Notes: generated by a model from the letters alone, not told the origin. A stretch of DNA of 64,000 nucleotides from JAPLDB01 sp038230515 (GCA_038230515.1 JBBRND010000007.1:1-64000), one strand, 5' to 3'; positions 42,682 to 53,085 are shown, numbered from the stretch's first letter. Numbers and translations: made by a program.

Positions 42682-44955
42682 ATGATAAAAACAAAAATAA
42701 ATCAGGAGGCGCTCGATTATCATTCGCAGGGCAGACCGGGAAAAATTGAAGTTGTTCCGACTAAGCCCTACACCACACAGCGCGATCTTTCCCTTGCCTA
42801 TTCTCCCGGAGTGGCAGAACCTTGTTTGCAGATTGCCGCTAACAAAGATGACGTTTACAAATACACCGCCAAAGCAAACTTAGTAGCAGTTATCAGCAAC
42901 GGCACGGCAGTACTCGGCCTGGGAAACATCGGTCCCGAAGCAGCAAAACCCGTGATGGAAGGAAAAGGATTGTTGTTTAAAATCTTTGCAGACATTGATG
43001 TGTTCGACATTGAAGTAGATGAAACCGAGGTGGAGAAATTTGTTGCGACCGTTAAAGCCATCGCACCCACCTTCGGTGGAATTAATCTCGAAGACATAAA
43101 AGCCCCCGAGTGTTTCGAGATTGAACGCAGGTTGAAAGAAGAATTATCAATTCCTGTAATGCACGATGATCAGCATGGCACTGCAATTATTTCTGCGGCT
43201 GCTTTATTAAATGCACTCATCATTGCAAATAAAAAAATTGAGAACGTTAAAATTGTTGTCAGCGGTGCAGGTGCATCAGCAATATCATGCGCCAAGCTTT
43301 ACATCTCTCTCGGAGTAAAAAGAGAAAACATTGTAATGACGGACAGCACCGGTGTGTTGCATGTGGACAGAACCGATCTTGATGAAAACAAAAAACTTTT
43401 CGCCACCACGCGCAAAGTTCACACCCTTGTTGAAGCCATGAAAGATGCCGATGTATTTCTCGGCTTATCAAAAGGAAATATTGTAACAAAAGAAATGGTG
43501 ATGACAATGGCAAAGCATCCCATCATTTTCGCACTTGCAAATCCCGATCCCGAAATTTCTTATCCCGATGTAGCAGAAGCGCGCCCCGATGCAATTGTAG
43601 CAACAGGCAGAAGCGATTTTCCTAACCAAGTAAATAATGTACTCGGCTTTCCGTTTATTTTTCGCGGAGCGCTCGATGTGCGCGCAACACAAATAAATGA
43701 AGCAATGAAACTCGCAGCCGTTCGCGCCATTGCCGATCTTGCTAAAGAATCTGTTCCCGAAATTGTAAACCTTGCCTATAATCAAAAGAACATTACGTTC
43801 GGAAAAGATTACATCATTCCCAAGCCCCTCGACCCGCGGCTCATTGCAACGGTGGCTCCTGCAGTTGCAAAGGCAGCCATGGAAAGCGGTGTTGCACAAC
43901 TGCCGATAAAAAACTTTACAACATACGTTGAAGAATTACAAAAGCGACTCGGACTCGACAACAAGTTGATGCGAGTTGTTACAAGCAAGGCGAGACAAAA
44001 TCCGCAGCGCGTTGTATTTGCTGAAGCAGATACTTACAAGATTTTAAAAGCCGCACAGATTGTCCGTGACGAAGGCATTGCAAAACCCATTCTTCTCGGC
44101 AATGTGTATAAAATAAATAAGTTGATTGAAGATAACAATCTTGATCTGGGCGATACCATCATCATTGATCCGCGGCTCGAAGAAGAAAAGCGTCACGAGT
44201 TTGGCGAGCAGTTCTTCAACAAGCGCAAGCGCAGAGGATTCACTTTGTACGAAGCAAAGAAGATCATGAACGAGCGCAACTACTATGGCGCTATGATGCT
44301 CGAAACAGGTGAAGCCGATGCACTCATCTCAGGACTCACGCGCAAATACAGTGACACCATCCGCCCCGGCTTGCAGATTATCGGCACGCAGGACGAAGTA
44401 AAAAAAGTAGCGGGAATGTACATACTCGTCACTAAAAAAGGACCCGTGTTTTTTGCTGACACTACTATCAACGTAAATCCCACTGCCGAAGAACTGGTAG
44501 AAATTACCGTGCTCACCGCATGGGCAGTGCAGCAGTTTAACGTTAAGCCGCGCATAGCTCTTCTCTCCTACTCCAACTTCGGCTCCACTGAAGAGGAGAG
44601 CGCCAAGAAAATGCGCGATGCCGTTTCCATCCTCCATAAAAATTATCCCGGCTTAAGCGTGGATGGAGAAATGCAGGCAAACATCGCTCTCAACCCTCAC
44701 CTGCTCAAAGATAATTTTCCATTTTGCGAATTTGCCGATGAAGGAGCAAACACACTCATCTTCCCCAATCTTCATGCAGGAAATATTACGTACAAACTTT
44801 TGCAAGAGATGGGCGCAGCCGAAGCCATCGGGCCCATTCTTCTCGGAATGAAAAAACCTGTACACATTCTCCAACTCGGCAGCAGCGTACGCGAAATTGT
44901 AAACATGGTAGCAATTGCCGTTGTGGATGCACAGAGCAGGAAGAACGGGATGTAG
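42682..44955 (+). CDS. maeB: NADP-dependent malic enzyme, MaeB type (malic enzyme + phosphotransacetylase-like)
   Basis: This 757-residue cytoplasmic enzyme decarboxylates malate to pyruvate with NADP+. The N-terminal malic domain (RDLSLAYSPGVAEPCLQI, IPVMHDDQHGTAII) and the coenzyme fold (VVSGAGASAISCAKLY, ANPDPEISYPD) occupy about residues 1-415. The phosphotransacetylase-like domain, which usually has regulatory and oligomerisation roles, fills about 420-757 (FAEADTYKILKAAQIVRDEG, LLSYSNFGSTEEESAKKM, LQLGSSVREIVNMVAIAVVDAQ). The ATG at 42682 gives the family start (MIKTKINQEALDYHSQGRPG). A TTG 24 bases upstream was rejected. Confidence 0.95.
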   Translation: MIKTKINQEALDYHSQGRPGKIEVVPTKPYTTQRDLSLAYSPGVAEPCLQIAANKDDVYKYTAKANLVAVISNGTAVLGLGNIGPEAAKPVMEGKGLLFKIFADIDVFDIEVDETEVEKFVATVKAIAPTFGGINLEDIKAPECFEIERRLKEELSIPVMHDDQHGTAIISAAALLNALIIANKKIENVKIVVSGAGASAISCAKLYISLGVKRENIVMTDSTGVLHVDRTDLDENKKLFATTRKVHTLVEAMKDADVFLGLSKGNIVTKEMVMTMAKHPIIFALANPDPEISYPDVAEARPDAIVATGRSDFPNQVNNVLGFPFIFRGALDVRATQINEAMKLAAVRAIADLAKESVPEIVNLAYNQKNITFGKDYIIPKPLDPRLIATVAPAVAKAAMESGVAQLPIKNFTTYVEELQKRLGLDNKLMRVVTSKARQNPQRVVFAEADTYKILKAAQIVRDEGIAKPILLGNVYKINKLIEDNNLDLGDTIIIDPRLEEEKRHEFGEQFFNKRKRRGFTLYEAKKIMNERNYYGAMMLETGEADALISGLTRKYSDTIRPGLQIIGTQDEVKKVAGMYILVTKKGPVFFADTTINVNPTAEELVEITVLTAWAVQQFNVKPRIALLSYSNFGSTEEESAKKMRDAVSILHKNYPGLSVDGEMQANIALNPHLLKDNFPFCEFADEGANTLIFPNLHAGNITYKLLQEMGAAEAIGPILLGMKKPVHILQLGSSVREIVNMVAIAVVDAQSRKNGM

Positions 44956-44990
44956 TTAAAAATTTTGTTCGAGTAGGAGCGAAATACCAA

Positions 44991-47567
44991 TTATGCTCTA
45001 ACCTTTTTTATCTTCTCCAGGTACATTTCGAGGTTTACCATAGCGGTGCGGCTAAGGAGTTTGAGATGGTTGAAAAGCATGGGCACTTCGGTGAGGTTAC
45101 GCTGGTCGCGTACGTTTTCTTCAATGCTTACGAGTAGTTTGCGTAGGTCGTTAAAATCGAAAATTGCTACACTGCTTTTTAACTTGTGCGCTACGGCATG
45201 AACGTTTTTCCAATCGCCTTGCGGAATAAGAGTTTCCAGTTTTGTGATAGCTTCAGGCACCTGCTTCATAAATATTTCGATGAGCTGCACAGTGAGGTCA
45301 GGATCGCCACCGGTATATTTATCGAGCGCTTCAATGCTGAAATGCTGATCTGCTTCGGGGTGTATAATGGTCGCTGAGGCTTCTTTCATTGCTATGCCAA
45401 GGTATCGGCTCATGGTAGTGTAAAGTTCTTCAGGTGTATAGGGCTTTACTACATAATCGTTCATGCCTGCTTCCCGTGCGCGCATCTTTTCTTTTTCTGA
45501 TGCATCAGCAGTAAGCGCAATAATAGTAGTGTCGCACACAGGGGCGGGATAATTCTTTCTGATCAGTTGCGTCACCTCGTATCCATCCATCTCAGGCATT
45601 TGAATATCCATGAGGATAAGGGAGTAGCTGTTCTGCCTTAGCAGTTCAAGTGCAATACTTCCGCTTTCGGCACAGTCGAATTTTGTGAAACCGAAATTCT
45701 TGAGCATATTTTTCACCAACAGTTGATTTACTTTATTGTCTTCAACAATAAGAATATGAATCGATGAAAAATCTTTTTGCTCAATGAAAATAGGGGCTTC
45801 TTTTTCTGGCGCTATGTTTTGCTTGCCTGAAATTTTGAACGTGAGTTCGAAAATAAATTCACTGCCTTCGTTAATCTTACTTTTCAGACGAATGTTTCCA
45901 CCCTGAAGTTCCACTAACTGCTTCACGATGGTGAGTCCAAGTCCGGTGCCTTCGTACCTACGCTTGTTATTATCTGCCTGCTCGAAGCTGTCGAAGATGG
46001 TGGCAATTTTATTTTCAGGAATGCCGATGCCTGTATCTGCAATGCGGAAGCGGAGCTTACACATGTTGTCGGTTGCTTCAAGAAGTTTTACTTCAATGAT
46101 TACTTTTCCATTCTCAGTAAACTTCAGCGCATTTGCGAGAAGATTGTTAATGATCTGGTTCAGTCGGATGGGATCTCCGCTTAGAAGATCTTTTATGTGA
46201 TAATCAACAACTGAAGTAAGCTGAATTTTCTTCTCTGCGGCTTTTACCTGCATGAGTTGTAGTGTACCTTTGATAAGCTCGCGTAAATCGAATTCACTTT
46301 CAGTAAATTCAATTTTACCGGCATTAATTTTTGAGAAGTCAAGTATCTCATTGATGATGACCATTAGATTCTGCGCGCTGAAACGGATAGCATCTATGTA
46401 TTCCTGCTGCTCGCTGTTAGGAGCACTTTGTTCCAGAAGATGAGCCATGCCGATAATGCCGTTCATTGGGGTGCGAATCTCATGACTTACATTGGCAAGA
46501 AACTGTTCTTTCAGTTTTCCGCTAAGTTCCGCAATTTCCTTTTGCTTTTTTAATTCCTCAAGATCGAAGCGGATCTGAAGACCTTTTGTTTTCAGATTTA
46601 CTTCTTCAGAAGTTACCTGCTTATCGGCTTCGTAAAATTTCCGGTAATGATGCAGTGCTTTTTCATACTCCCCAAGACGTTCGTAAGCAATGGAAAGAAA
46701 CTGGTGAATCTTTACAAGCTGAGCTTCGAGCGGAGATGCCTGTGCAATCTTTAGTGCGCTCAGTAAAGTTTCAACTGCTTTGTCGTATTGCGTGAGGTCG
46801 AGATACAGATTTCCCAAACTTTTTTTTAACTGTGCTTTCACAGAAGTACTCGCACCAAGGTTGGCAAGATCAAGCGCTTCATGAAAAAAGTTGAGAGCTT
46901 TGTCATATTGTTTTAATTTGGTCTGCAATATGGCTAAACTGCCAAGAGTTTTTGCTTTGGTATCTATATCCTGAAGTTGATCGAGCGCATTCATACTTCG
47001 CAGAAGATAATATTCTGCTTTCTCATGTTCATCCATCCAGTTGTATGCATTGCCAAGAAGGAAGAATGAGTTTACCATCTCCTTTTTGTTTTTCTTCTCT
47101 TCGTAATATTTTAGTGCTTTTCGAAAATGTTCAATGGCTTTATTGTAATCCTGTAAGTGGATGTATATTTTTCCGATTTCATTGTTGCATAATGCAGTGC
47201 CTTCTTCATTCTTTAGTTCGGATTGTATTCGCAAACTTTTAAATACAGAATCAAGTGCAGATGCGCAGTCACCAAGCTTAAAAAAAATGGAACTTATTTC
47301 ATTGTGGCATTTTACAACGCTTGCACGATCGTCAAGTTCTTCGAAAAGTTGAAGTGCATCATTCAACGAAGTGAGTGCACGTTTGTAATTATTCTCAGAC
47401 GCATTGCAGAGGCCAAGATTGAAATGAACAAGAGCAATGCCTTTTCGGTAGCCGGTTTTTTTTGCAATAGCCAGGGCATCCGCAAGCAAAGTAAACGATT
47501 GAGAGATATTGCGGGTACGCAACACTTCTGCCCGTTGTATCAATATGTCAACACTTTCATTGCTCAT
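44991..47567 (-). CDS. Cytoplasmic TPR hybrid sensor kinase (HisKA-HATPase-REC-HPt)
   Basis: This 858-residue protein has no signal peptide or membrane segment. Residues 1-320 are about eight TPR repeats (YRKGIALVHFNLGLCNASEN, YNKAIEHFRKALKYYEE), followed by a coiled coil. The kinase domain has H362 in FLANVSHEIRTPMNGI and the ATPase motifs DTGIGIPENKI and GTGLGLTIVKQL. The receiver has LILMDIQMPEMDGYE and VVKPYTPEEL. A C-terminal HPt domain has HAVAHKLKSS. The order permits a full intramolecular phosphorelay, with the output regulator encoded elsewhere. The TPR domain suggests activation by a cytoplasmic protein or peptide ligand. Confidence 0.93.
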   Translation of the reverse strand: MSNESVDILIQRAEVLRTRNISQSFTLLADALAIAKKTGYRKGIALVHFNLGLCNASENNYKRALTSLNDALQLFEELDDRASVVKCHNEISSIFFKLGDCASALDSVFKSLRIQSELKNEEGTALCNNEIGKIYIHLQDYNKAIEHFRKALKYYEEKKNKKEMVNSFFLLGNAYNWMDEHEKAEYYLLRSMNALDQLQDIDTKAKTLGSLAILQTKLKQYDKALNFFHEALDLANLGASTSVKAQLKKSLGNLYLDLTQYDKAVETLLSALKIAQASPLEAQLVKIHQFLSIAYERLGEYEKALHHYRKFYEADKQVTSEEVNLKTKGLQIRFDLEELKKQKEIAELSGKLKEQFLANVSHEIRTPMNGIIGMAHLLEQSAPNSEQQEYIDAIRFSAQNLMVIINEILDFSKINAGKIEFTESEFDLRELIKGTLQLMQVKAAEKKIQLTSVVDYHIKDLLSGDPIRLNQIINNLLANALKFTENGKVIIEVKLLEATDNMCKLRFRIADTGIGIPENKIATIFDSFEQADNNKRRYEGTGLGLTIVKQLVELQGGNIRLKSKINEGSEFIFELTFKISGKQNIAPEKEAPIFIEQKDFSSIHILIVEDNKVNQLLVKNMLKNFGFTKFDCAESGSIALELLRQNSYSLILMDIQMPEMDGYEVTQLIRKNYPAPVCDTTIIALTADASEKEKMRAREAGMNDYVVKPYTPEELYTTMSRYLGIAMKEASATIIHPEADQHFSIEALDKYTGGDPDLTVQLIEIFMKQVPEAITKLETLIPQGDWKNVHAVAHKLKSSVAIFDFNDLRKLLVSIEENVRDQRNLTEVPMLFNHLKLLSRTAMVNLEMYLEKIKKVRA

Positions 47568-47704
47568 TTTTGGAAGGAGTTATTCGATATTTGTTAATCA
47601 TTAGGAATTGCAGTTACCTAATAACTTAATAACTTCATCTTGGTTGCAAAAATGCGGAAAAATATCGAGGGAATGGATGACAATATGCTCCAGTTTCTTA
47701 CACT

Positions 47705-48718
47705 TTAGAATTTGAGTTCCGAAAAAATCTTTTTTCCCTTCAGGTAAAAATCAATCACAATACTTTTACAAAAGACGACTTCTTCAATTTGTTTTTTATT
47801 TAATTCAGAAGTTTCAATCTCAACTTTTACAGAATTTTTCATCTTTCTAAAGTCATGGTGGGCTTGCCAAACTGATTTCATTTCCTGAATGCCTCCACCA
47901 TTGATAAGAAATTTTACTGCTGCAATTACATCTAAAATAATCCGCACACGAAATACTTTTTTGAATTCAGAAGAGGAACAATTTTTATGTAGCATGAATA
48001 AATTATTCCGGAAGTTGAGATATGTTTTGCGGGGATTTGTTTTGAGTAGAGTTCCGCCACCCACATGATAAACCGTTGAGTTAGGACAATACCAAACTGT
48101 AAATCCTGCTTTCTGAATTCTCCAGCATAAATCAATTTCTTCCATGTGTGCAAAAAAGTTTTCGTCAAAACCATTCACCTTTGTGAAAGCTGAAGAGCGG
48201 ACAAACATGCATGCACCCGATGCCCAGAAAATTCTTCGTAGATCATTGTATTGTCCGTTATCTTTTTCAAGAGAGTTAAAAATTCTTCCTCTGCAAAACG
48301 GATAGCCATACTTGTCAATAAATCCGCCACCTGCACCGGCATATTCAAAAGATGTTTTATCAGCAAACGATAAAATTTTCGGCTGACAGGCAGCCATGGT
48401 TTTATCATTCTCCATAATTTCAATTACTGGAGAAATCCAGTTTGCAGATACCTCTACATCAGAGTTTAGAAGAATAAAATAATCAGCAGTAACTTTTTTC
48501 AACGCTTCATTGTAACCGCCAGCGAAACCAAGATTAGAATTATTAATGATTTGCTTTACCTGCGGAAATTCTTTTGTTAAAACCTCAAGCGAATCATCAG
48601 TGGATGCATTGTCGGCAACAATAATTTCAGCATCACCACTATGTTCAATTACAGAAGGCAGAAACTGTCGGAGAAAATTTTGTCCGTTCCAGTTGAGAAT
48701 TACCACAGCTACTTTCAT
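47705..48718 (-). CDS. Family 2 glycosyltransferase
   Basis: This 337-residue GT-A enzyme has VVILNWNGQNFLRQFLPSV, IIVADNASTDDSLEVL, NLGFAGGYNEAL, the metal-binding LLNSDVE, and the acceptor-side GFDENFFAHMEEIDLCWR. These are typical of rhamnosyl/N-acetylglucosaminyl-type GT2 proteins acting in surface polysaccharide synthesis at the cytoplasmic face. The sugar cannot be predicted. It is 65 bases after the GWxTD gene on the same strand. Confidence 0.9.
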   Translation of the reverse strand: MKVAVVILNWNGQNFLRQFLPSVIEHSGDAEIIVADNASTDDSLEVLTKEFPQVKQIINNSNLGFAGGYNEALKKVTADYFILLNSDVEVSANWISPVIEIMENDKTMAACQPKILSFADKTSFEYAGAGGGFIDKYGYPFCRGRIFNSLEKDNGQYNDLRRIFWASGACMFVRSSAFTKVNGFDENFFAHMEEIDLCWRIQKAGFTVWYCPNSTVYHVGGGTLLKTNPRKTYLNFRNNLFMLHKNCSSSEFKKVFRVRIILDVIAAVKFLINGGGIQEMKSVWQAHHDFRKMKNSVKVEIETSELNKKQIEEVVFCKSIVIDFYLKGKKIFSELKF

Positions 48719-48783
48719 AAAAAAAGAGTCAGTAAAAAAAGTAGGTACATAAAAATGTGAAACGGAATTTTCTCAAGCAAAGT

Positions 48784-50256
48784 TTAGTGAGGCACATCAA
48801 AATCGTCCTGAGACCGATCACCGTAAGTTTTGGGTGCCTTGTCATCATCAATACTACCCCCATAAGGCAATGCTTTTTCATGTAGCTTTCGTTGCCAGTC
48901 ATAAGCGGAGGGTTCTCCAGTAGCATCGCTGTGCAGAAGAATATAGTTGTTTGAACTCCGGTCATGAGTATAAAAGACAAATTTTTTATTGTTCTGATCT
49001 CCTATTTTATAGTAGTGCCAGATCTCGTATGGATATGAGTCCGGGTCGTTATCTCCAACTTCGATTGTATTGGGAGGTCCATATTGCAGATAAACCCGTC
49101 CTCGCTCGGTGTCGTATCCTTTCGAAACGCGGGTACCATACGAACCATTCACTTTTGCAACTTCTGTTTTATAATCAAGCCAGCTTTTCTCAGGATTGAT
49201 TTTATCTTGCCTTGACCAGAAATAATAAAAGTATTGCTGCATGGAATGCACATTCGCAATTGCAATCTGGTTGTCGGCAATCTGTCTGTCGCGCGTACCG
49301 GAAATCGGGTAGATACACGCAAGATAATCTTTAAGAGTATCCTTGTTAATGATGTTTGCAACAAACGAGTTGTTAATATCAAAGATCGAAAAGTCGTCAA
49401 TCGGCTCAACTTCTTTAACAGCAATTTTAAAGCTACGCTGAAAGAAAACAGATTGATGTGCCATCATCTCATTGTTTTTGTTCCGCACCTCCATATTGAG
49501 TGTGTAATTTCCCGATTGAACCTGTCCCAAAGGAAGTTCTGCCATGACTACACTTACATCGGCTGTCTTTATTTTTTTCGATCCTACAAGATCGTTAAGC
49601 ACTTGCTTGTTGTTATCATTTACAATGGCGTAGCGGACAAGATAAAATTCATCTCCAAGAATTGCTTTGGCATTGTAAATCTCCGCATAAAATTTTATGC
49701 TTTGCATATCCTCCGGATAAAAATCGCTGATGTACGGTACCAGATCATATCCACTCTTTGAAATTTTACTTTCAGTGTCTGTTTTCTTAAACGACTCCAG
49801 CAATTCAATATCTGATATTGAAACTTTATCCACAGGATATTTAATCGCTATTTGCTGGCTCGCAGTAAATTTAGAGTCAGGCGAATTTTTATCAGAGATG
49901 GTAAGTTCAAGTGTATAACTCCCGTTGGCTGCGGGAATTCGTTGCTGATCCATAAAGTTTGGCTTTTGTGCGGAATCATTTTCTAATTCCTGGCTCAGCA
50001 GGTTGTACTTATCAAACGAAATAATTTTTGATTCCTGTTTTAATACCCACTGCACTTCTATTTTACTCTGAAGTTTTTTCTTGACGTTTGGCGCAAACTT
50101 AACAGTAGATCCGATAACTGTGAGATACATTTCAATAAACGGACTTCCCTGTGGTTGATTAAAAGTGCCGCAAGTAAAATAAGCCGACATTTTCCCTGAA
50201 GAAACACCGCTGCAGAATAAAAATGCGGTGAGCGAAGCAAGCAGTATTTTTTTCAT
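48784..50256 (-). CDS. GWxTD-domain protein
   Basis: This 490-residue protein has a signal peptide (KKILLASLTAFLFCSGVSSG). The beta-rich N-terminal region covers about residues 25-330 and is followed by the C-terminal GWxTD region, with YYFWSRQDKINPEKSWLDYK, KGYDTERGRVYLQYGPPNTIE and YEIWHYYKIGDQNNKKFVFY. This family is found in Bacteroidota and related phyla next to secreted-protein and polysaccharide genes. Its role is unknown. The ATG at 50256 gives the signal peptide, while the frame could be extended 37 codons upstream without support. Confidence 0.85.
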   Translation of the reverse strand: MKKILLASLTAFLFCSGVSSGKMSAYFTCGTFNQPQGSPFIEMYLTVIGSTVKFAPNVKKKLQSKIEVQWVLKQESKIISFDKYNLLSQELENDSAQKPNFMDQQRIPAANGSYTLELTISDKNSPDSKFTASQQIAIKYPVDKVSISDIELLESFKKTDTESKISKSGYDLVPYISDFYPEDMQSIKFYAEIYNAKAILGDEFYLVRYAIVNDNNKQVLNDLVGSKKIKTADVSVVMAELPLGQVQSGNYTLNMEVRNKNNEMMAHQSVFFQRSFKIAVKEVEPIDDFSIFDINNSFVANIINKDTLKDYLACIYPISGTRDRQIADNQIAIANVHSMQQYFYYFWSRQDKINPEKSWLDYKTEVAKVNGSYGTRVSKGYDTERGRVYLQYGPPNTIEVGDNDPDSYPYEIWHYYKIGDQNNKKFVFYTHDRSSNNYILLHSDATGEPSAYDWQRKLHEKALPYGGSIDDDKAPKTYGDRSQDDFDVPH

Positions 50257-50379
50257 GACTCCTGAATTTGATTCAGTAAAGTTACGATGTTTTAAATAAA
50301 CCTGCGTTCTGTCTGTACCGAAATGGAATATTTTTTTTGGATTAATATACATCTCTAAAGATTGCATGCTGTGGATAAG

Positions 50380-52269
50380 TTACTGTCTGAATAATTGATT
50401 TTTTGATGCAGTGCTTACTTTTAAATCATCAATGTAAAATGTTTCGTGTTTCGGATTCCAGATATAGACTCTTATTTCACAATCATTCTCCGGCACAGGC
50501 GAAAACAAAAATGCACGCGTCCATTTATTTTTTGCCGAATAAAAATTTCGTAACGGCATTCCGGAATAAGAAAGCAATTGACCTTTTTTTAGAAAGGCAA
50601 TTACCAATGAAGCATCGCGAAGTGAATCGGAAGAATAAAACCAACTTTCGGCTTTGAGCATCTGCGAAAAATTCAAATTTAGTTTCCCTGATTCAGTTTC
50701 GTAACTAATGCTGTACTCCGTTGACTGATCCATTTTCTGAGAGTACATTCCTGAATGAGCAACATCCTTATTTTGTTTTTCTGTTTCGTTCTGCCAGTTG
50801 TTCTTTTCGAAATCGGCTTCAGTAATAATCTTTTCAGAACCGGAAGAAGTTCCTCTTCCGAATAATGTGATTTGAGAATTGAAGAATGTATCGTTCTCCA
50901 CCACAACAGGGAATTTTTCCTGAATCAACACAGGAGTTTCATACGCATGACTTGCATTTGTCCATGCATACGCAAAGTAATTTGCGCGGGTCGTATCCAG
51001 AATGTTTGTGAGCAAACCGTACTTCGATTGCTCATCATCACTGTAAATTAAGATATGTGCATCGTGATTTAGTTTTCTGAAATAGTAATTGATGTACTCC
51101 GGATTACTTAATGAAAACTGTTTGATGATATTTTCTGCGCCATACTTTTCATCCCACTCTTTTGTTTTTTCCGCCAGTTCTTTGAATACTCCGAAGTGAT
51201 TGGTTTGATAATATTTTTTTTCAATCACTGTGCTGTAAACCCCTGCAGACAGGATGATGAAGGTGAGCAGCACACAAATCTTTTTATCAATCCACTGCTC
51301 ATTCAGAAAGGAAAAACAAAAAATGATCAGGAACGGAAAAGAAAATATCAGCGTGGAAAACTGAAGTACCGGTGCTTTCCAGATTGAATAAGAATATCCG
51401 ACAAGAAACGGAATGATATACCAGATCAAAGAGAATGAATGAAATTTCTTCCATCCTGATTTTCTGAAGAAAAGAATTGCGGAGAAAATAAATGTGATTG
51501 ACAACAGCACCGTGATAAACCATGATTCATTAAACCCATAAAAGAGAAACCGCGGAAGAAAAGTCTTATCAGGTGCAGGCAGCCATCCTCCTATCCCTCC
51601 GTACCCGAATTGCTGCTGGAAAATAGAAGCAGATGGAAGGAATAACAGCACCGCAAGAGTGTTGCAAAAAATGTAATGGACAAAATTATTTTTCTTCAGA
51701 AAGAATAATCCGCTTACCCCGATAATGCCTGCGAGCATGAACGAAAAATAATGTGTGTACATGCAGGCGGCTAAAGAAAAAATGTATGCTGCGCTTATCC
51801 ACCTGCTTCTCTTTTCGTCAAACAGTAAGCGTGTCCAGAAGTACGCTAAAGCAAGTATGAACATTAACCCGATGGTGTAAGGGCGCGCGGTTTGACTGTA
51901 CAGTATCGGAAACTGAAGCGTTGCCAATGCAGCAGCAGACAGCAGAGCAGTTACTCTGCCAAACCATTTTTTCGCCAGCAGAAAAATAAAAAACACGGAA
52001 ACAATTCCCGACACTGCAAACGGAAACCGAACTGTAAACACATCATCATTGAAATGATGAATCGTAAACCACATCATCGTTTGCACCAGTGCAGGATGCC
52101 CGTCAACCTTTATCCCTTTTTCTATCAGCTCATGAAACGAATCAAAACGCGCGCGGGTAAGTGCGCTCAGTTCATCATTTGAAAAAGAAATATCTCCGAG
52201 GTTATGAAATCGCAAAACAGAACCAACAAGAAGAATGATGAACAATAAAATGTAATCGTATTTCTTCAT
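50380..52269 (-). CDS. GT-C (GT39-like) membrane glycosyltransferase
   Basis: This 629-residue integral membrane protein has about ten helices in residues 1-330. After the first helix the external loop reads HNLGDISFSNDELSALTRAR, giving the acidic DE motif expected of lipid-phosphosugar-dependent GT-C enzymes. The remainder is a periplasmic beta-rich domain (about 480-629: VVENDTFFNSQITLFGRG, FLFSPVPENDCEIRVYIWNPK). It probably transfers a polyprenyl-linked sugar to protein or glycan in the periplasm. It lies 18 bases after rlmB and before the GWxTD and GT2 genes. Confidence 0.82.
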   Translation of the reverse strand: MKKYDYILLFIILLVGSVLRFHNLGDISFSNDELSALTRARFDSFHELIEKGIKVDGHPALVQTMMWFTIHHFNDDVFTVRFPFAVSGIVSVFFIFLLAKKWFGRVTALLSAAALATLQFPILYSQTARPYTIGLMFILALAYFWTRLLFDEKRSRWISAAYIFSLAACMYTHYFSFMLAGIIGVSGLFFLKKNNFVHYIFCNTLAVLLFLPSASIFQQQFGYGGIGGWLPAPDKTFLPRFLFYGFNESWFITVLLSITFIFSAILFFRKSGWKKFHSFSLIWYIIPFLVGYSYSIWKAPVLQFSTLIFSFPFLIIFCFSFLNEQWIDKKICVLLTFIILSAGVYSTVIEKKYYQTNHFGVFKELAEKTKEWDEKYGAENIIKQFSLSNPEYINYYFRKLNHDAHILIYSDDEQSKYGLLTNILDTTRANYFAYAWTNASHAYETPVLIQEKFPVVVENDTFFNSQITLFGRGTSSGSEKIITEADFEKNNWQNETEKQNKDVAHSGMYSQKMDQSTEYSISYETESGKLNLNFSQMLKAESWFYSSDSLRDASLVIAFLKKGQLLSYSGMPLRNFYSAKNKWTRAFLFSPVPENDCEIRVYIWNPKHETFYIDDLKVSTASKNQLFRQ

Positions 52270-52287
52270 TCAGATGGAACGGCTGTT

Positions 52288-53085
52288 TTATTCTCCCTTC
52301 CCTTTGGGAAGGGTTGGGGATGGGCTTGTCCGCTGCCTCAACACCTCATGCAATAACATGCCGCACGCAACCGAAACATTCAGCGAAGCAATCTGACCTG
52401 TCAATGGAATTTTGAGCTGGTCGTCAGCCATGCGGATCAGATCGTTTGAAATCCCCGTGTCCTCAGAACCCATGATGATGGCGCAGGGCGATTTAAAATC
52501 TGCATCAAAAGATTTTTTAGTTCCCTTCTCAGTAGCAGCATATATTTTCAATCCGCTCTCGCGTAAATAGTCAAGCGTATCGTGCAGACTCTCCACTTTG
52601 CACACCGGAATAATGTTCAATGCACCGGCAGAAGTTTTCACTGCATCAGCATTTATCTGTGCAGAGCCCTGGTCGGGAATCACTATCGCATCAGCCCCGC
52701 AACATTCAGCCGTGCGCGCAATCGCCCCGAAGTTTCTCACATCGGTAATGTAATCGAGCACGATAATGAGTGGAGTTCTGCCCTCGTTAAAACTTCGCTG
52801 CACAATTTCTTCAATCGGTGCATAGCTTATCTGCGAGATGTAACAAATTACATCCTGGTGGTTTGCCCTCGTAAGGCGGTCAAGTTTTTCAACCGGCACT
52901 TCCTGCCAGTTAATGCCGTGGTCGCGCAGCACCTGTTTCAAATGCTTCATCTGTCCGCTCGTGGTTTGGCGGTTAATAAAAATGCGCTCAATCTCCTTGC
53001 CCGCTTCCACCGCTTCCATCACCGGGCGTATGCCATAAATAAGCTGATCGCTGCTGCCCTTGTTTTCTCTTTTGAAATTATCCAT
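52288..53085 (-). CDS. rlmB: 23S rRNA (guanosine-2'-O)-methyltransferase, RlmB type
   Basis: This 265-residue SPOUT enzyme modifies a guanosine in the 23S rRNA peptidyl-transferase region using SAM. The substrate-binding domain (YGIRPVMEAVEAGKEIERIF) leads into the knotted catalytic domain: motif 1 DYITDVRNFGAIARTAEC, motif 2 CAIIMGSEDTGIS and motif 3 IPLTGQIASLNVSVACGMLLHEVL. The family normally ends near LHEVLRQR. Here a tail TSPSPTLPKGKGE is encoded by an interspersed CCCTTCCC-GGGAAGGG palindrome (52291-52330), which supplies the stop codon. Confidence 0.93.
   Translation of the reverse strand: MDNFKRENKGSSDQLIYGIRPVMEAVEAGKEIERIFINRQTTSGQMKHLKQVLRDHGINWQEVPVEKLDRLTRANHQDVICYISQISYAPIEEIVQRSFNEGRTPLIIVLDYITDVRNFGAIARTAECCGADAIVIPDQGSAQINADAVKTSAGALNIIPVCKVESLHDTLDYLRESGLKIYAATEKGTKKSFDADFKSPCAIIMGSEDTGISNDLIRMADDQLKIPLTGQIASLNVSVACGMLLHEVLRQRTSPSPTLPKGKGE
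52291..52330. repeat. CCCTTCCCTTTGGGAAGGG palindrome forming the RlmB tail
   Basis: CCCTTCCC and GGGAAGGG form a perfect stem around a short loop, followed by TTGGGGATGGGCTTG. It overlaps the last 13 codons of rlmB and is another in-gene copy of the CCC-GGG interspersed class. Confidence 0.75.
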
